In this document: positions 25,196 through 39,059 of the stretch, piece after piece
How the letters are laid out: each line of letters starts with the position of its first letter
How positions within the stretch are numbered: the first letter of the stretch is position 1
From: Ecdyonurus torrentis
Taxonomy: Eukaryota; Arthropoda; Insecta; Ephemeroptera; Heptageniidae
Assembly (NCBI GenBank): GCA_949318235.1
Contig: OX439128.1
Coordinates: 43,427,476 to 43,491,475 of the forward strand
DNA length: 64,000 bases
Direction: 5' to 3'
Notes under the pieces: model-generated
What the model saw: only the letters and a program-made list of their open reading frames with translations
Told to the model about the DNA's origin: nothing
Databases searched by the model: none
Translations under genes and position numbers: made by a program

Positions 25196-26154
25196 ATGTT
25201 AAAAAAAAAAAAAAAAAAAGCTATTTCAATGGCCTATTATTAACAATTGCCATAATTATCTGCATTCTTTTTTTAATTTTTTAAGAAAAATGTGTAACAG
25301 TTTTTTATTTTATTTCTTTCATAATAAAATTATGTTACTTTCATGTATCTTCCTATGCATTGCTTGGTATCTTAAAAAAAAATAACATAATCAATGATTG
25401 TCTAAAATTAATCTAATGTCAATATATATCTATGTTACCATCTGCTTATTGTGAACTTGTCCCTAAACAAAATTTTGTGTTCTTCAAATTTTTAAATTTG
25501 TGTGAATTTGATGTTCCACTTAGCAACTTTTTTACAATCATCATTGCATCTTTTTTTACATATATATTATTGCAAATAATCATGTCCTTTATTTTTGGGA
25601 AAAAAAAAAATAATTGAAAATTCAATGTTTTGTCAAATATATCAAGTAAAAACAAAAACACTATCAATACATAATTTCATCAAATCTTTACTAAGTCACA
25701 TATTTTCACATTTTGAATTGCTTGTAAAAGTGTTATAATTTTAATAAATTAAATTCACAAAGTTTTCGTGATAACTTGTGATCAATTTTCAAATGTATTT
25801 TTTTTCTTGTCTCTTTATCAAATCAGATTTATAAATTACAAAATATTTGAAAAATCCATTAATATGCAATCAACTAAAACTATAGATTTCTAGTAAATTT
25901 AGTCCAAATAATTAAACTATAACTGAAAAAAACTATGAAAAAAAGACTTTTATCTACATGTTAACTTTTATTCAAAAAAAAAAAAAAGAAAAAGTTTTTC
26001 ATGTAAAAACTATTAATGCCTTTATTGGAGACAAATAATTCAATTAAAATAATGATAAGCAGTTACCACTGTACTATAGCAGTTATAGCTTTTGTATTTT
26101 TTGTTATCTTAACACTAACAAATATTTTTATTGGGGGTAAACCTTTTCTGAGAA

Positions 26155-26186
<32 letters not shown>

Positions 26187-27640
26187 CCATTTTCTAATGA
26201 TGCCGTGTTAATCTCAATCTTATATTGGTTTAAGTTGTTCTTGAGTTTTGCTGATTCTTATCAAAGTGAAATCACCCTGTTAACCTCATAACATCATTAT
26301 AGTCTTCATTTTTTTTTTCTGCATAAATTAATATTTAAACATGTTCATCTGGTAATGATTTTTTATCATATTTGCAACACGACCAATAATCACGCTCAAA
26401 ATTTGCAGTACACACATTTTAAATTTTCTTAATTGCCAAACTTTGTTCACTCAAAATGCCAAATATTTTTTTTTTTTAATGTATACACCGTGGCCAAAAC
26501 AAGTTAAGAGATTTTTACAATTGGATGCACACCTTTTTCTCTAACAGTTTTCCCCAGATAAACACTAAAATTTTACAGGTGATCAACGTAATATTGAAGT
26601 TAATATGTGTTAAATTTTATTCCTAATACTTTATTAGAATCCAAGAATGGGGGGGGGGGGGGGTGCTTCCTGTGGTAATAACCTCTCATCTTGTTTTCAC
26701 AATAGTTTCGTCTTCTATGCACAACTTCTAAGCATTACTTCTATTAAGTAAATTTTAAATATTGGTTTTGTTTTTTGAAAATTGTACTTAATTTTTTTTT
26801 TTTTTATAAACATTCATTTTAAATTAAGTTTAAATTTATAAAACTTTTACAATGTATGTTTAATAATTATTTATTATATAGAGCGTATTATTGTAAATAG
26901 AATAATGTAGATGAAATTATATAAATGTTAATACCTGCAATGTATAACCTTTCCTCAAATAAAATATTCTTTAACTGTGTAACTTTGAGTATGATTCATT
27001 TTCAAAATCCTAAATATCATTCTACTTTCTTTCTTTTTTCTTTTTCTTTTTTTTTTTTCTTTTTGTAGAATTTATAAAATTTATTATATTTTTACTATAG
27101 CTGTCATAATTATAGATGCTCACTTATTCAAAAATGTAGAAATAAATCTGGCGTGTATATGTATTTTTAATTAAAACCTTGTTATATAACATCTATAAAA
27201 ATATTTCAGTAAATGTATAGCATTAAAATACTATGAAAATAATCAATTTGCATTTCTTTAAAAATAATTATTTATTTTTATCTTATTGTTTTTTAATTTA
27301 AAAATTATAACTGACTGTATACTGTTAAACAGTTGGGTTAAATTGAGAAGTTTGTAGCCTGATTTTGCCCAATAAAAGCCATTAACTATTATGATTATTA
27401 AAAGGTAATAAATGGGTATATTCATTCAGCCTATATATATATATATAAGAAATAAATATTTTCTATTTAATTATTTTTTATGCAAAAACAAAACAAAAAT
27501 ATGTATATTTAAAAAAAAAGACAATTTTATTTTTTAGGAATTTTTATTTTACATAATTTAAATTAAGAATACTTATATATTTTGTTGTACTATATCATAA
27601 ACATAAAGAGCAGAATGCAGGTGACTTTTTGTTCATCTTT

Positions 27641-27766
27641 TTAACGTCCAAATCTGAAACATAAGAAATAGAATATTGTAATAACTATTATATGTTATTG
27701 TTTTGCACTGTCTGTATGCAAATACACTTTTTTATTGTTATTGATATTTAACACACACACAAACAC

Positions 27767-27816
<50 letters not shown>

Positions 27817-29072
27817 CGCATAAGAATCTAGAGATTTATTCGATTTAAAGAAGCAAATATTATGTATTAAATATTTTAAAAAATTATATAGATTTTTATT
27901 GTTGTATAATTTTTAAATATCTGCTACTTAAAAATACACACTATAAATTTGTTTTGTTTTGGTTCTAGTGTTTTTCAGGGTAAATTATGTATTATTATAA
28001 TGTGTATATATTTTTATCTATATAAAATATATCAACGTTTGTTTGTTTGTTTAGTTTTTCATTAAATCTATGCATGTCTTAAAATTTTGAATTTAAATAA
28101 ATATCCTCAATTGCAACTAATGCTATTATATTATGGGAATTTGAATTTCAAGTAGGAGTTTTTAATTATTTATTTAAACTGCAAATTTTGAGAAGACGTA
28201 CGTACCCAAAGGACTGGCTAGCAGCGCTGGCCTGACTGGCACTGCCTCCAAATCCTCCAAGTCCACCTCCAAAGCTCTGACTGGCGGCGTTAGCACTGCT
28301 TGCACTACCGCCGAAGCTTGGAGAACCACCGAAACCTCCGCCACCTGGACGATATCCACCTCCGCCGTATCCAGGACGGTAGCCACCGCCTCCGCCTCCA
28401 CCGTATCCAGGACGGTAGCCGCCGCCGCCGCCGGGTCGGTAACCTCCATACTGAGGATCTGCGGCACGCACCACGCGAACTGGTCCAGCTTCAGCATCCA
28501 CAGGCTGCAGATCTACAATTATATGTGATTGCCACGTCTTAATGCATAATTTTTATTTAACAAAGTATTTAGCGTCTCCAAAAACTTATGTATATGTGTT
28601 TAATTTTTTTTAATTATTTCTAAAACACGCTGAATTAGGTTTCACTGGGTTTTAAAAGCTGCAGTAAACACAAAAATTAATTTTATTGAAAACCTAACAT
28701 TTGTTCATTTTTCCGTCGATTTAATTTTTTGGTGAGTCTTAATTTCCTATAAGATTTTGAATAGAACTCACGTAGTATTGGATAGCAGTTTCAAAAGCAA
28801 ATAAAATCAACTGAACTTATTTTTAATTAAAAGTGTATATTAGTACTTTAATTAACATTAAAAAATCACAACTAATATACAAATAATATCATATCTAAAC
28901 TATCTAAAAAAAAAAAAATGGTTTAAGTACCAATTTGAAAATTGCCAAAAAAAAAAAAAAACTTAAATATTGTAATATGTATAGTTAGTTACTCACCGAG
29001 GAGCACGTAAGGGTAGGCTTGAGCCACCGCTGCAAGCAGCAGGACCATAGATGTATACACAATCAGCTTCAT
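27641..29072 (-). CDS. Secreted Gly-rich peptide precursor, 131 aa, C-terminal Gly-Arg
   Basis: Three exons assemble in frame: 29072-28997, 28512-28206 and 27653-27641. Exon 1 encodes a signal peptide (MKLIVYTSMVLLLAAVAQA). Exon 2 continues with a short acidic propiece and RVVR, a furin-type site. The mature part is built of GGYRPGYGGGG repeats, followed by Ser/Ala segments with two ASQSFG copies. The last exon adds only FGR before the stop, so the protein ends SFGFGR; a terminal Gly-Arg is the usual substrate for amidation after trimming. Intron phases are 1 and 2. A minus-strand AATAAA follows at about 27548-27543. The role is not shown by sequence; secreted Gly-rich peptides of invertebrates are commonly antimicrobial or cuticular. 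It shares a signal-exon type with the next gene and a promoter module with the rest of the cluster. Confidence 0.88.
27751..27812. repeat. (CA)n microsatellite
   Basis: About 30 CA units with two early interruptions, in intron 2 of the 29-kb peptide gene. Confidence 0.95.
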
Positions 29073-29107
29073 GTTGAATCTGTTGCTGTCACGGCCACGC
29101 AACCTCT

Positions 29108-29167
29108 CTTATATATCCACCAAACTCTCTTTACAAACCGGTTCCTAGCCGGGGGATTTTACGTCAT
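29108..29167 (-). promoter_or_regulatory. TATA + Grainyhead-like + ACGTCAT module (29-kb gene)
   Basis: Upstream of the ATG at 29072 are a TATA box (29108-29116), AAACCGGTT (29135-29143) and ACGTCAT (29161-29167). The order is the same as in the other cluster genes although the coding part is unrelated to most of them. Confidence 0.65.
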
Positions 29168-29169
29168 TA

Positions 29170-31184
<2,015 letters not shown>

Positions 31185-32395
31185 TTAAACTTCTGTTGTA
31201 TCAGTGTTCTGATGAGTGCTGTGATCATGGCAAGATGCATCACCTGTCTTCTGTCCCGGTGCCTCAGTCCCTTGTGGCTGTGAATTGTCATGATCTGACT
31301 TCGGACTTGATGCACTCGAGTTACTCTCGGCATCCACAGCACGAGTCATACGACTTGTGCCTGTGGATTCGGTCTGATCTGCTCCTTGCGGGTTGTCACG
31401 TTTATTAAAGGTGTCACTTTCATTAGCTTTCTTGGCGTTACTTTGATCTGGAGGTCCTGAAGGCTGTGCGCTATTGGTGTTAGCCTGTTCTTCATTGCTC
31501 GGTAAATCTTGGGGTTCGGCTGCACGAATTACACGCGACTTCCCATCAATGGCTGTAAAATCAAATATGTATTTTATGTAGTTTTTTTTATCATAGAGTG
31601 AAGATATGTAACGTTGGAGGTTGGAGCCTATATTTGAAAGGTTGTTGTAATTTAGTCAGGCTTAAACCTCACCCTTTTAAAAACTGTATTTGTTTCATCT
31701 TTTGATTTTTTGAATAAAGACGATTATTTATTTTAGTAATAATTATATTACTACAACTATTCTTCAACCATACTCTATTTTCCTTGACCCCCCCCCCCTT
31801 CATTGTGGGCCCTTCAGACCAGTCACCAGGTGGGCCCTGGTGGTGCCAGCCCGGTCATACATATTATACGCAATGCCAACCAAGATAAAAACTTTGTCGG
31901 CTAGTTCAGGAAAATAGCATATTTATACATTTATTTTAAACATTATTTTCAATTTTTATGTAAACATTATCAGATTAATTTTTCGTTAATTATGTGGGGG
32001 GGAAAAGTAATAATGTAAATAGTTATAATATAAAAAATAATAAGTATAATAATAATAATACTGATTATAACTCAAATCATATTTACTTTTTTTAATGTTA
32101 TTTTTAATTTCTGTACAATAAAAAAATGTTACAGCAGCTTAAATTTGAGTTTAGATGTTTTAAAATAATTATAATAACGACGTATAAAACTACATATATC
32201 ACGATTTTCCCCCTTTTTTCCTTTCTTCAAATTTCTTTTTTAATCTAGTTTAAAAGTAATTTTACCCCATATATCAGTGATTCTTAATTACCAGCGATGC
32301 TAAAAATTACCTTTGTTATCGTGAAGGAACGCGGACGAGTAGACTTGGTTCACCGTTACCAAGAGCACCACAGATTTAAAAACAATCAGCTCCAT
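31185..32395 (-). CDS. Secreted acidic peptide precursor, 150 aa
   Basis: Exon 1 (32395-32311) encodes a signal peptide starting MELIVFKSVVLL, clearly related to the 29-kb gene's MKLIVYTSMVLL. After a phase-1 intron, exon 2 (31552-31185) runs to TAA. It begins AIDGKSRVIRAAEPQ, with RVIR at the place of RVVR in the neighbour. A second, similar segment SRMTRAVDAES occurs about 64 residues later, so the precursor may be cut twice. The rest is hydrophilic, rich in Asp, Glu, Asn, Ser, Thr and Gln, with a single Cys near the end and no Gly repeats. It therefore shares the signal and processing region with the cluster but not the Gly/His body. A TATA box lies at 32442-32449; no Grainyhead-like site is evident. 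Function unknown. Confidence 0.8.
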
Positions 32396-33447
32396 TGCAG
32401 CTTGCTTTATGATGATTTCCTATCCATCTCTCTCATCGTCGTTATATATCAGCAACAAACTGCATTTCATGCCGACAAATTTTGCGTGATATAGTTTGCA
32501 TGTCAGTATACAGTATGCACACATGTGCAGTTTATATAATTTTCAAAACGACTATAGCATATTAATTAACCTTTCCTGTCATAATACGTCTAAAAAAAAT
32601 ATGAGGACAAATCATCAGTTTATCATTATATTTCACAATGCAATATGTTATTGTTATTGTATGCATTTTACAAGGACTTACGTATCTGCACACGCAGACA
32701 CGTATTTTTCAGATTATATTATATAGTATAAGCTATAAGATTTTATTTGTTTTTCAATATTTAAATTAGTAAATTTTTCTAAATTTGAAATGTTTTTATA
32801 TCTAGGATAAATTTGAAAAACAACAATAACAACAACAAAATAAATATAGCTTTATAAATTTGAAAACTTTGTTTGGCCATGGCATAAAACAATGATTGTA
32901 ATTTCTTTCCCCCTTCTGAAGGAAAATAAATTATTTTAGGATATATTTCATAAATTTTTAAAACGAATATAATTTTAAATGGTTTCAACACAATTAGTTA
33001 TACGATCTTTGAAATTCTATTGTAAATATAGTTATTACGATTTCAGGTTAAAATAAATGATAAATAATGAAATCTTTTGCATTAAATTAAAGTATTTATT
33101 TAGAAATAAATTTATTAATATTATAAATCATAGCACTTGTTACAGAGGCTTTATTTATTTATTTTCCATTGAAGGTAACGGCTTGTAAAACTTGTAAATC
33201 GGGCAGTACTGCATTCTGTAAAAGAAGGAACTCAGAATTAGAAAAAAAAATTAAATTTTTCTTTTAATTTATTCTTTCTTTTTTAAAATTATATTTGTAT
33301 TGTATGATTATTTTTAAGGTATATAATAACATATCAGACATAAGAATCATTACCAAAAGCAATTAAGGCAATAATGATAATAAAAGTAATGATTTTATAA
33401 CTAAATTTTAGCACGTAATGTTATATTCATGAATAATTTTATTTACC

Positions 33448-34050
33448 TCAACCATAGTGAGGGCTTCGGAACTTGTGAATAGGAGGGCGAATGCCGTGAT
33501 GACCGTGGTGAACTGGAGGACGGTGGAAGACTGGGGGTCGATGATGGTATCCACGGGGTCTATGTGCATCTCGGACTTTCCGTTCTGACGATAACAAGGA
33601 ATTCATGTGTGTTAATTAGGATATTATACTAAAGATTTCATTAATTTTTTCTACAAAAAAAAAAAAAAAAAAAAAACGTGGTCTAACAATTTTGACAAAT
33701 GGCAATTTATTTCAATATTTTTTATAAAGTCTATCTCAAATCATGAACTTGAAAAAAATAAAAAAATAAAAGAAGACAAAAAAGAACTGCATAATATTAT
33801 ACAGTAAACAACAAAAATTGATTGCAAAATGGTATGTACATAAACCTCTTGCTTAACTTTTGAGATATATATAATGCCATGAAGGGCAAGGCTATTTAAT
33901 TTATGTATTTAAAAAAAAAAAAAAAAATATGTCATCACTTTTAGACATGCATTTTTCCTCATTTCTCTGTTAATTACCTTGGGCTGAAAAAGCAGTTGTA
34001 AACACAACCAAAGCCAATAATAACGCAAATATACCAAATAACGATTTCAT
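33448..34050 (-). CDS. Secreted His/Pro/Arg-rich peptide precursor, 69 aa
   Basis: Exon 1 (34050-33978) encodes a signal peptide (MKSLFGIFALLLALVVF then TTAFSAQ). A phase-1 intron leads to exon 2 (33584-33448), starting ERKVRDAHRPRG, where RKVR is the likely cleavage site. The mature part carries HHRPPVFHRPPVHHGHHG and ends SPHYG, the same last three residues (HYG) as several downstream paralogues; a terminal Gly allows amidation. After TGA comes one base and a GTAAAT donor (33446); the acceptor ends at 33216, so the final exon (from 33215, with AATAAA near 33155) is entirely untranslated. It is a bridge between the 29/32-kb pair and the Gly/His genes. Function is inferred only as a secreted, probably epidermal peptide. 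Confidence 0.87.
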
Positions 34051-34124
34051 AGTGTTTTCTGTTTCAAAGATATCACTAGACTAAAATTTGAATCAGCATT
34101 ATTACTTAACTTGGTGCCCACAAA

Positions 34125-34150
34125 TTTATACGACTTCTTCAAAAACCGGT
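34125..34150 (-). promoter_or_regulatory. TATA + Grainyhead-like site (34-kb gene)
   Basis: TATAAA on the minus strand (34130-34125) is followed upstream by AAACCGGT (34143-34150). No ACGTCAT is found at the usual distance. Confidence 0.55.
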
Positions 34151-35207
34151 TTTCATAAGACGCACAAAAGCCGCGATGTTTTCCATATACCTACCGATCT
34201 GCACGTATCTAAATTATATACTGGAATTTTTTGTTATGGCCTTCCTAATAGCAAAACCCCGCGCCCACTCATATATCAAATAAAATCCAACTAAAATCAA
34301 GGTACAAATTAGGATCAACTTCTAATACAATTATAAAACTATACAATTAAATTTTAGTGACGTCAGATGGATGAGATAAAAATACGTGCGTTTGTTTTTA
34401 TTTGATTTTTGCTTCGCATTTTTTTTTTTTTTTTTTTTTTGTGTGTTTGATATAAAATATTAATTTTAATAGTTCCATAAAAAAAACATATTTATGGTAA
34501 TTTAAGTACTGCCAAAGTTTAGTTTTTGTGATTTAAAATGTATTTTTCAATGTATGTAAAATTATACTTTTATATTTTAATTAACTATGAAACATTAAAA
34601 AAAAATCACCCCATACCTAGGTATGTATACCTTTGTATATTTCTATGGAAAATTTTATATGCTAATGAGTTGCTATAGTTTATTATTAATTATATATTTA
34701 TTCATTTTTTATTTTATTATTATTATTATTTATTATTTTACATCTTAAAAGAAGTAAAACTGGAATGAGCAAATTGAGAAAAAACTGAGAGAAAATAAAA
34801 ATACAGTAATACTGTACCACATTATCTTTCTTTCACTAGAATGTTTCCAACTTAAAATAATAATTATAATTCATTCTTAAAACTAAATTTAAAAAAAATT
34901 GGTTTTTCTTAAAATAGAGTAATAAAATATAGTGCATATTATGAATTATGCTTATTAGGAGTATTAAATTAAACATAAATCAAACATTTGCATATAAGTT
35001 AAATGACAAGAATTTATTTATAATATAAATTATATAATACACAATAAACAATATGTGCAATATTTACAAAAATGAAATAAATAACTTGCAATTTTAGTGT
35101 TGCATTTCAGTCTATAGTTGTGCAAGTTTTTAATTTCCGTGCGGTACAATAATTATGTACAATATATACAAACATAATATTAAATTTGAGAAGCAATACT
35201 ACAATTT

Positions 35208-35567
35208 TTATCCGTAGAGAGGTGGACGATAGTGGTTATGAACACCTCCGGGGTAATATCCAGCATGGTGACTTCCTCCGTGGTTATTATGAGCTCCTCC
35301 TGGGTAGTAGCCAGTGTGATGACCGCCACTTGGATAATAACCACCACGACGTGCAGCACGAGCATGCCTTACTAATTCATCTGTTAATCAACAATTAATA
35401 TCAGTTAATAAAACAGAGTCTAATTACATATGTTTAGACATATGATGTATCAACATCAGTTTAATTAGTATTGCCTGGGTCAATAAAGAAATCTTGCATC
35501 TTAATTATATATAATATCATATTTAAGCAGATTAGTTTTATTTTAGCAAATTTATACAAACTATTGT

Positions 35568-35660
<93 letters not shown>

Positions 35661-35995
35661 GCGTGTTTTTTTCATACAAATACCATTGCCAATTAACCTC
35701 AAGTTTTTGAATGATAAAATATATTTTTACAGTCATTTGTATGTTTTCAATATTCATAACAAAACCGAACACAAACATGTCTGATTTTTAATTAAAATAG
35801 CAAATGTGATATAGTTTCAATAAAATTTGAGTTTTATCTGAGATTTTATATATAACTATAATGAAAACTGTAACTTTTGAGAATATTTAAAGAAAATTTG
35901 AAAATTGAGTTGATTGTTTGTAACTTACCTTCGACAGGAAAGGCTGAAGCAAAGACCACGAGAGCCAGAAGAAATAAGCAGACGAGAGACCTCAT
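35208..35995 (-). CDS. Secreted Gly/His/Tyr-rich peptide precursor, 79 aa
   Basis: Exon 1 (35995-35929) encodes MRSLVCLFLLALVVFASAF, a signal peptide ending PVE. A phase-1 intron joins exon 2 (35380-35208). The propiece DELVRHARAARR offers RHAR and a dibasic RR. The mature part has repeated GYYPGG blocks separated by His/Asn-rich stretches (GGHHTGYYPGGAHNNHGG) and ends PPLYG. Unlike the neighbours, no donor follows the stop, so there may be no 3' UTR intron; a minus-strand AATAAA lies at 35018-35013. A (TA)n tract sits in the intron. It combines the propiece of the 51-58-kb group (DExVRxARA) with the YYPGG repeats of the 38-46-kb group. I infer secretion by epidermis or gland; activity is unknown. 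Confidence 0.9.
35572..35654. repeat. (TA)n microsatellite
   Basis: About 41 uninterrupted TA units lie within the intron of the 36-kb peptide gene. An ORF of alternating Ile-Tyr over it is an artefact. Confidence 0.98.
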
Positions 35996-36052
35996 ATTGT
36001 TGTGTCTTAGGATATTTAGTCTAGTACTGATAACTTTAGGGCAGTGCTCAAT

Positions 36053-36129
36053 GTATATATATGCATGAGCTTCAAACCGGTCGGTATTCCAATTTACGTC
36101 ATAATCTTCTATGATGGGTGTTTTATTGG
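36053..36129 (-). promoter_or_regulatory. Promoter module (36-kb gene)
   Basis: A TATA-like TATATATA lies at 36053-36062, AAACCGGT at 36074-36081, ACGTCAT at 36096-36102 and an inverted CCAAT (ATTGG) at 36125-36129. Confidence 0.65.
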
Positions 36130-37747
36130 CCTCACTCAAAGCATTCACTTTATTATATATTAATAAACAAACTTCAGATTGACGCTCAAATATTTTAGAG
36201 GAGGGGTTGTAATTATTTTATTATATTTTTATTGCTTAATATTAATTTCATAATGAAGTTTGATGACGCAGGTATAAAATTAGGGTACATTAATTAAAAG
36301 TTCAATGTCTTTTTATTATGGATAAATGTTGTTATTTTTTATGTGTTTCTACCTTTATAGCTTGTGCTGCAATAAGGAAAAGCAATTTTTTTTATTGTCT
36401 ATTCTGAAAGAGAGGATCATCCTGTATCGATAAAAGTGTGATTTTGAGTTCATTGAGTATTTTTATTTTTGTAAATCGTGATGCGACTGATGTGTGTGTG
36501 TATAAGCGTGAATCCAAAAGTTCCCGATCGTGACGTCGTATCGCGGTTTAAAAAAATTAATTAAAATTTTTTAATGAACTGAGAAATTAAAAAATCACAC
36601 ATCGATCGATTCATTGCGATATCTTCCTTTAAAATACGCAATAAAATCTTCTTTTTCTCTCTCTCTCACTATATAATACAAATAAACATAGGCCAGCGCA
36701 CTAAAAAAAATTAAGCATTTTACATTTTAGTTTTTATATTATACTTGCATAAGGCCTGTTCACACAAGGCAATATTTTCAACGAAAAACAAATTTGATTG
36801 CATGCAAATTTAGAGTATAGGTGCATTAAAATTTTCTATTCATATACAAATTATTGCACAGTTTGAACAGGCTCAATAGGTCATTATAAACATTTATAAT
36901 AATAATAAAATAGTTTATAATTTAGCTTTTGCGTACTAACTAATTATTTAATATTTTTGAGTAATTATTTGAATTTATGCTAAATACAGGTTCAATTTAG
37001 CCCATCCTCTAAGCTGCAACCTCTATAAATCAAACTAAGTTATCTTCTTTTTTTTTTTAATTGTTTTAACAGTCAATATAACAACTTCACTACGGTTTAA
37101 CTAGTTATAGTTAGCGTTGCAACTTACGGGAAGTATATTATAATTTTATACCATCTAACTTGCCTTGTTTCACTTTTACATCTAATACAGTTTGCTGTAG
37201 CTATATATGTCATTTTTGCTTACTATATACTTAATAAAAATGCGCTGCTCAATTTTTATTGTTTACTATACTCTTTACTATAAATAATATTGTAATTATA
37301 AATTCATTTAATTATTTGACAAATGAAAAAATTAAATGGTATTGGTAACTACTGTATAACAGTAGGAAAACTTCAAATATAGACATTAAGTTATTAAAAT
37401 AGTTATTTTATTATATCATTAATAAATATATACAAATATACAAAACAAAGGAATACAATACAAATATTACAATAGGTATTTAATACAAAGTGGTATTCAT
37501 CATATCAGTTCTCGCAAGCAATACTGTGGAAATGTGTTGCATGGCAATCTGAAACATAGAAGACAAAAACATCAAATTAATAAACATATGTTCTTAATTT
37601 TCACTCTCTTTAGTTCTAGAGGTGATAAATAAATTAACACGCCTGATAAATCAAGTTGTTGTATCAAATTAGGTCCATGAATCATAATTACTATGGCATG
37701 AAGTTATTGAAATAATCTAGACTTATAGAGGACATTCACCTCATCGA

Positions 37748-38922
37748 TTATCCGTAGTGAGGTGGACGGTAACCGCCGGGTCTGTGATGATGATGTCCAC
37801 CCCCTGGGTAATATCCACCTCCCCCGTGGTGGTGATGGCCTCCTCCTCCGTAGTGTCCACCTCCTCCGTAGTGTCCACCTCCTGGGTAATATCCACCTCC
37901 ACCGTGGTGATGTCCACCATGTCCAAACTGCGGAGAGCGTCCTTGTTTTACTGTTCAAACAAACATAAATTAGTAAACAAAGTTGACAAACTATAAGTTA
38001 GTAAATATCAGAACAAACATGTTGTTTATTTTATAGGCCTTGTTTTTAAAAATGGGCAGAAAAAATTGTTGTAAATAATTAAAACCGATTTGTTTATAAC
38101 AGCCATAAAATAAAATAATTACGGCTATAGAAAGCTATCTAAAATTAATATTTTCGTTTTGTGTCGTCTTCAAAACATCGATAAAAAATATATAAATATA
38201 AAAGGTTGCTTTTAACGATAAGTTTATATGATTTAAACATAATTTTGTATTAAAAATGCAATGAAAGGACTTCAAATCCCAAAATTATTACCTTTTACAT
38301 CACGCTGTAAGAATCTGTATTGAAACACGTAATTCATAATATATATAATATAATAACAACTGTCAATAGAAGTATAGTAACAAGAATTATATTACTATAT
38401 TCAATTATTATACACATGCTAAATATTTACAGTAAGTGGTTATTTCCCCAATATAAATATAATAGAATTTTTATTATTGGCCACGGTATTGCATCGTATA
38501 AAGAAGTATATTATGAGGATATATGAAAAAATATTTTGTTTTTAAATTTAAGGATGGTTTGACTATATTACAAGCCTAGTACACGTACTGTTCTATGATT
38601 GAAGATTTTAACCGTCAGAAAATCTATTTCAATTTGCATATTTGAACTTGAAAGTTACAAAAAGAAGTATCGTCTTTTAATTTATGAAACATATTCTATG
38701 TAATTATAATACTTTAACTTTCATACAAGCCAAGACATGCTATATAAATAAGTACTGTTTGGATGTCTTGCCTCTACTATTACAATTTTCAACGAAACAA
38801 ATATTATGTAGAATTTGGTCAAAAAAGCTTCTTCAATTTGCATAATTGTACTCACCATCGGCAGGAAAAGCTGAAGCAATGACCACGAGGGCGAGCAAAA
38901 GTAAACAGACGAGAGTCCTCAT
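37748..38922 (-). CDS. Secreted Gly/His-rich peptide precursor, 89 aa (tandem copy 1)
   Basis: Exon 1 (38922-38856) encodes MRTLVCLLLLALVVIASAF, a signal peptide ending PAD. After a phase-1 intron, exon 2 (37950-37748) gives VKQGRSPQFGHGG, with KQGR as the probable cleavage point. GGGGHYGGGGHY blocks follow, then two GGGGYYPGGG motifs with HHHH clusters, and the end RPGGYRPPHYG. The His clusters suggest metal binding and the final Gly suggests amidation; both are inferences. The stop is followed by TCGATGAG and a GTGAAT donor at 37739, and the last exon (from 37548, AATAAA at 37412-37407) is untranslated. The mature part is identical in protein sequence to the 46-kb copy, the two differing by two synonymous changes. 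Confidence 0.92.
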
Positions 38923-38982
38923 GTTGGTTTGATATTTGTCAAGTTGTGGTAGATACTGACTAAGGACCTAACATCACACACA

Positions 38983-39054
38983 TTTATATGTGTACGCAAA
39001 CCGGTCAAAATTTCTATAATTTACGTCATAATACTCTGCGCGAAGTTTAATTGG
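38983..39054 (-). promoter_or_regulatory. Promoter module (38-kb gene)
   Basis: TATAAA on the minus strand (38988-38983), AAACCGGT (38998-39005), ACGTCAT (39023-39029) and inverted CCAAT (39050-39054). Spacing is identical to the 42- and 46-kb genes. Confidence 0.7.
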
Positions 39055-39059
39055 CCTTC

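Larger units (their letters stand above)
22510..27500 (+). other. Scramblase 3' UTR with a 3' UTR intron, then AT-rich convergent intergenic DNA
   Basis: The stop TAA (22507-22509) is followed by G and GTGATT (22511), a plausible donor. The partner acceptor TTGTTTCAG ends at 23453, so a last non-coding exon would begin at 23454. Several AATAAA motifs follow (24213-24218, 26958-26963); the true end cannot be chosen by eye. The stretch also holds two palindromic elements (listed separately), long T and A runs and a G run at about 26648-26662. It meets the opposite-strand peptide gene near 27.5 kb. Confidence 0.5.

Noticed and set aside
35461..35778. 105-codon ORF with an Ile-Tyr run
   Set aside because: It spans the (TA)n tract in the intron of the 36-kb gene.
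37704..37996. ORFs rich in Arg-Trp-Thr or Val-Asp-Ile-Thr in both orientations (also at 42.0 and 46.5 kb)
   Set aside because: They are alternative frames of the Gly/His mature exons; only the frame ending HYG connects to a signal exon with correct splice phase.
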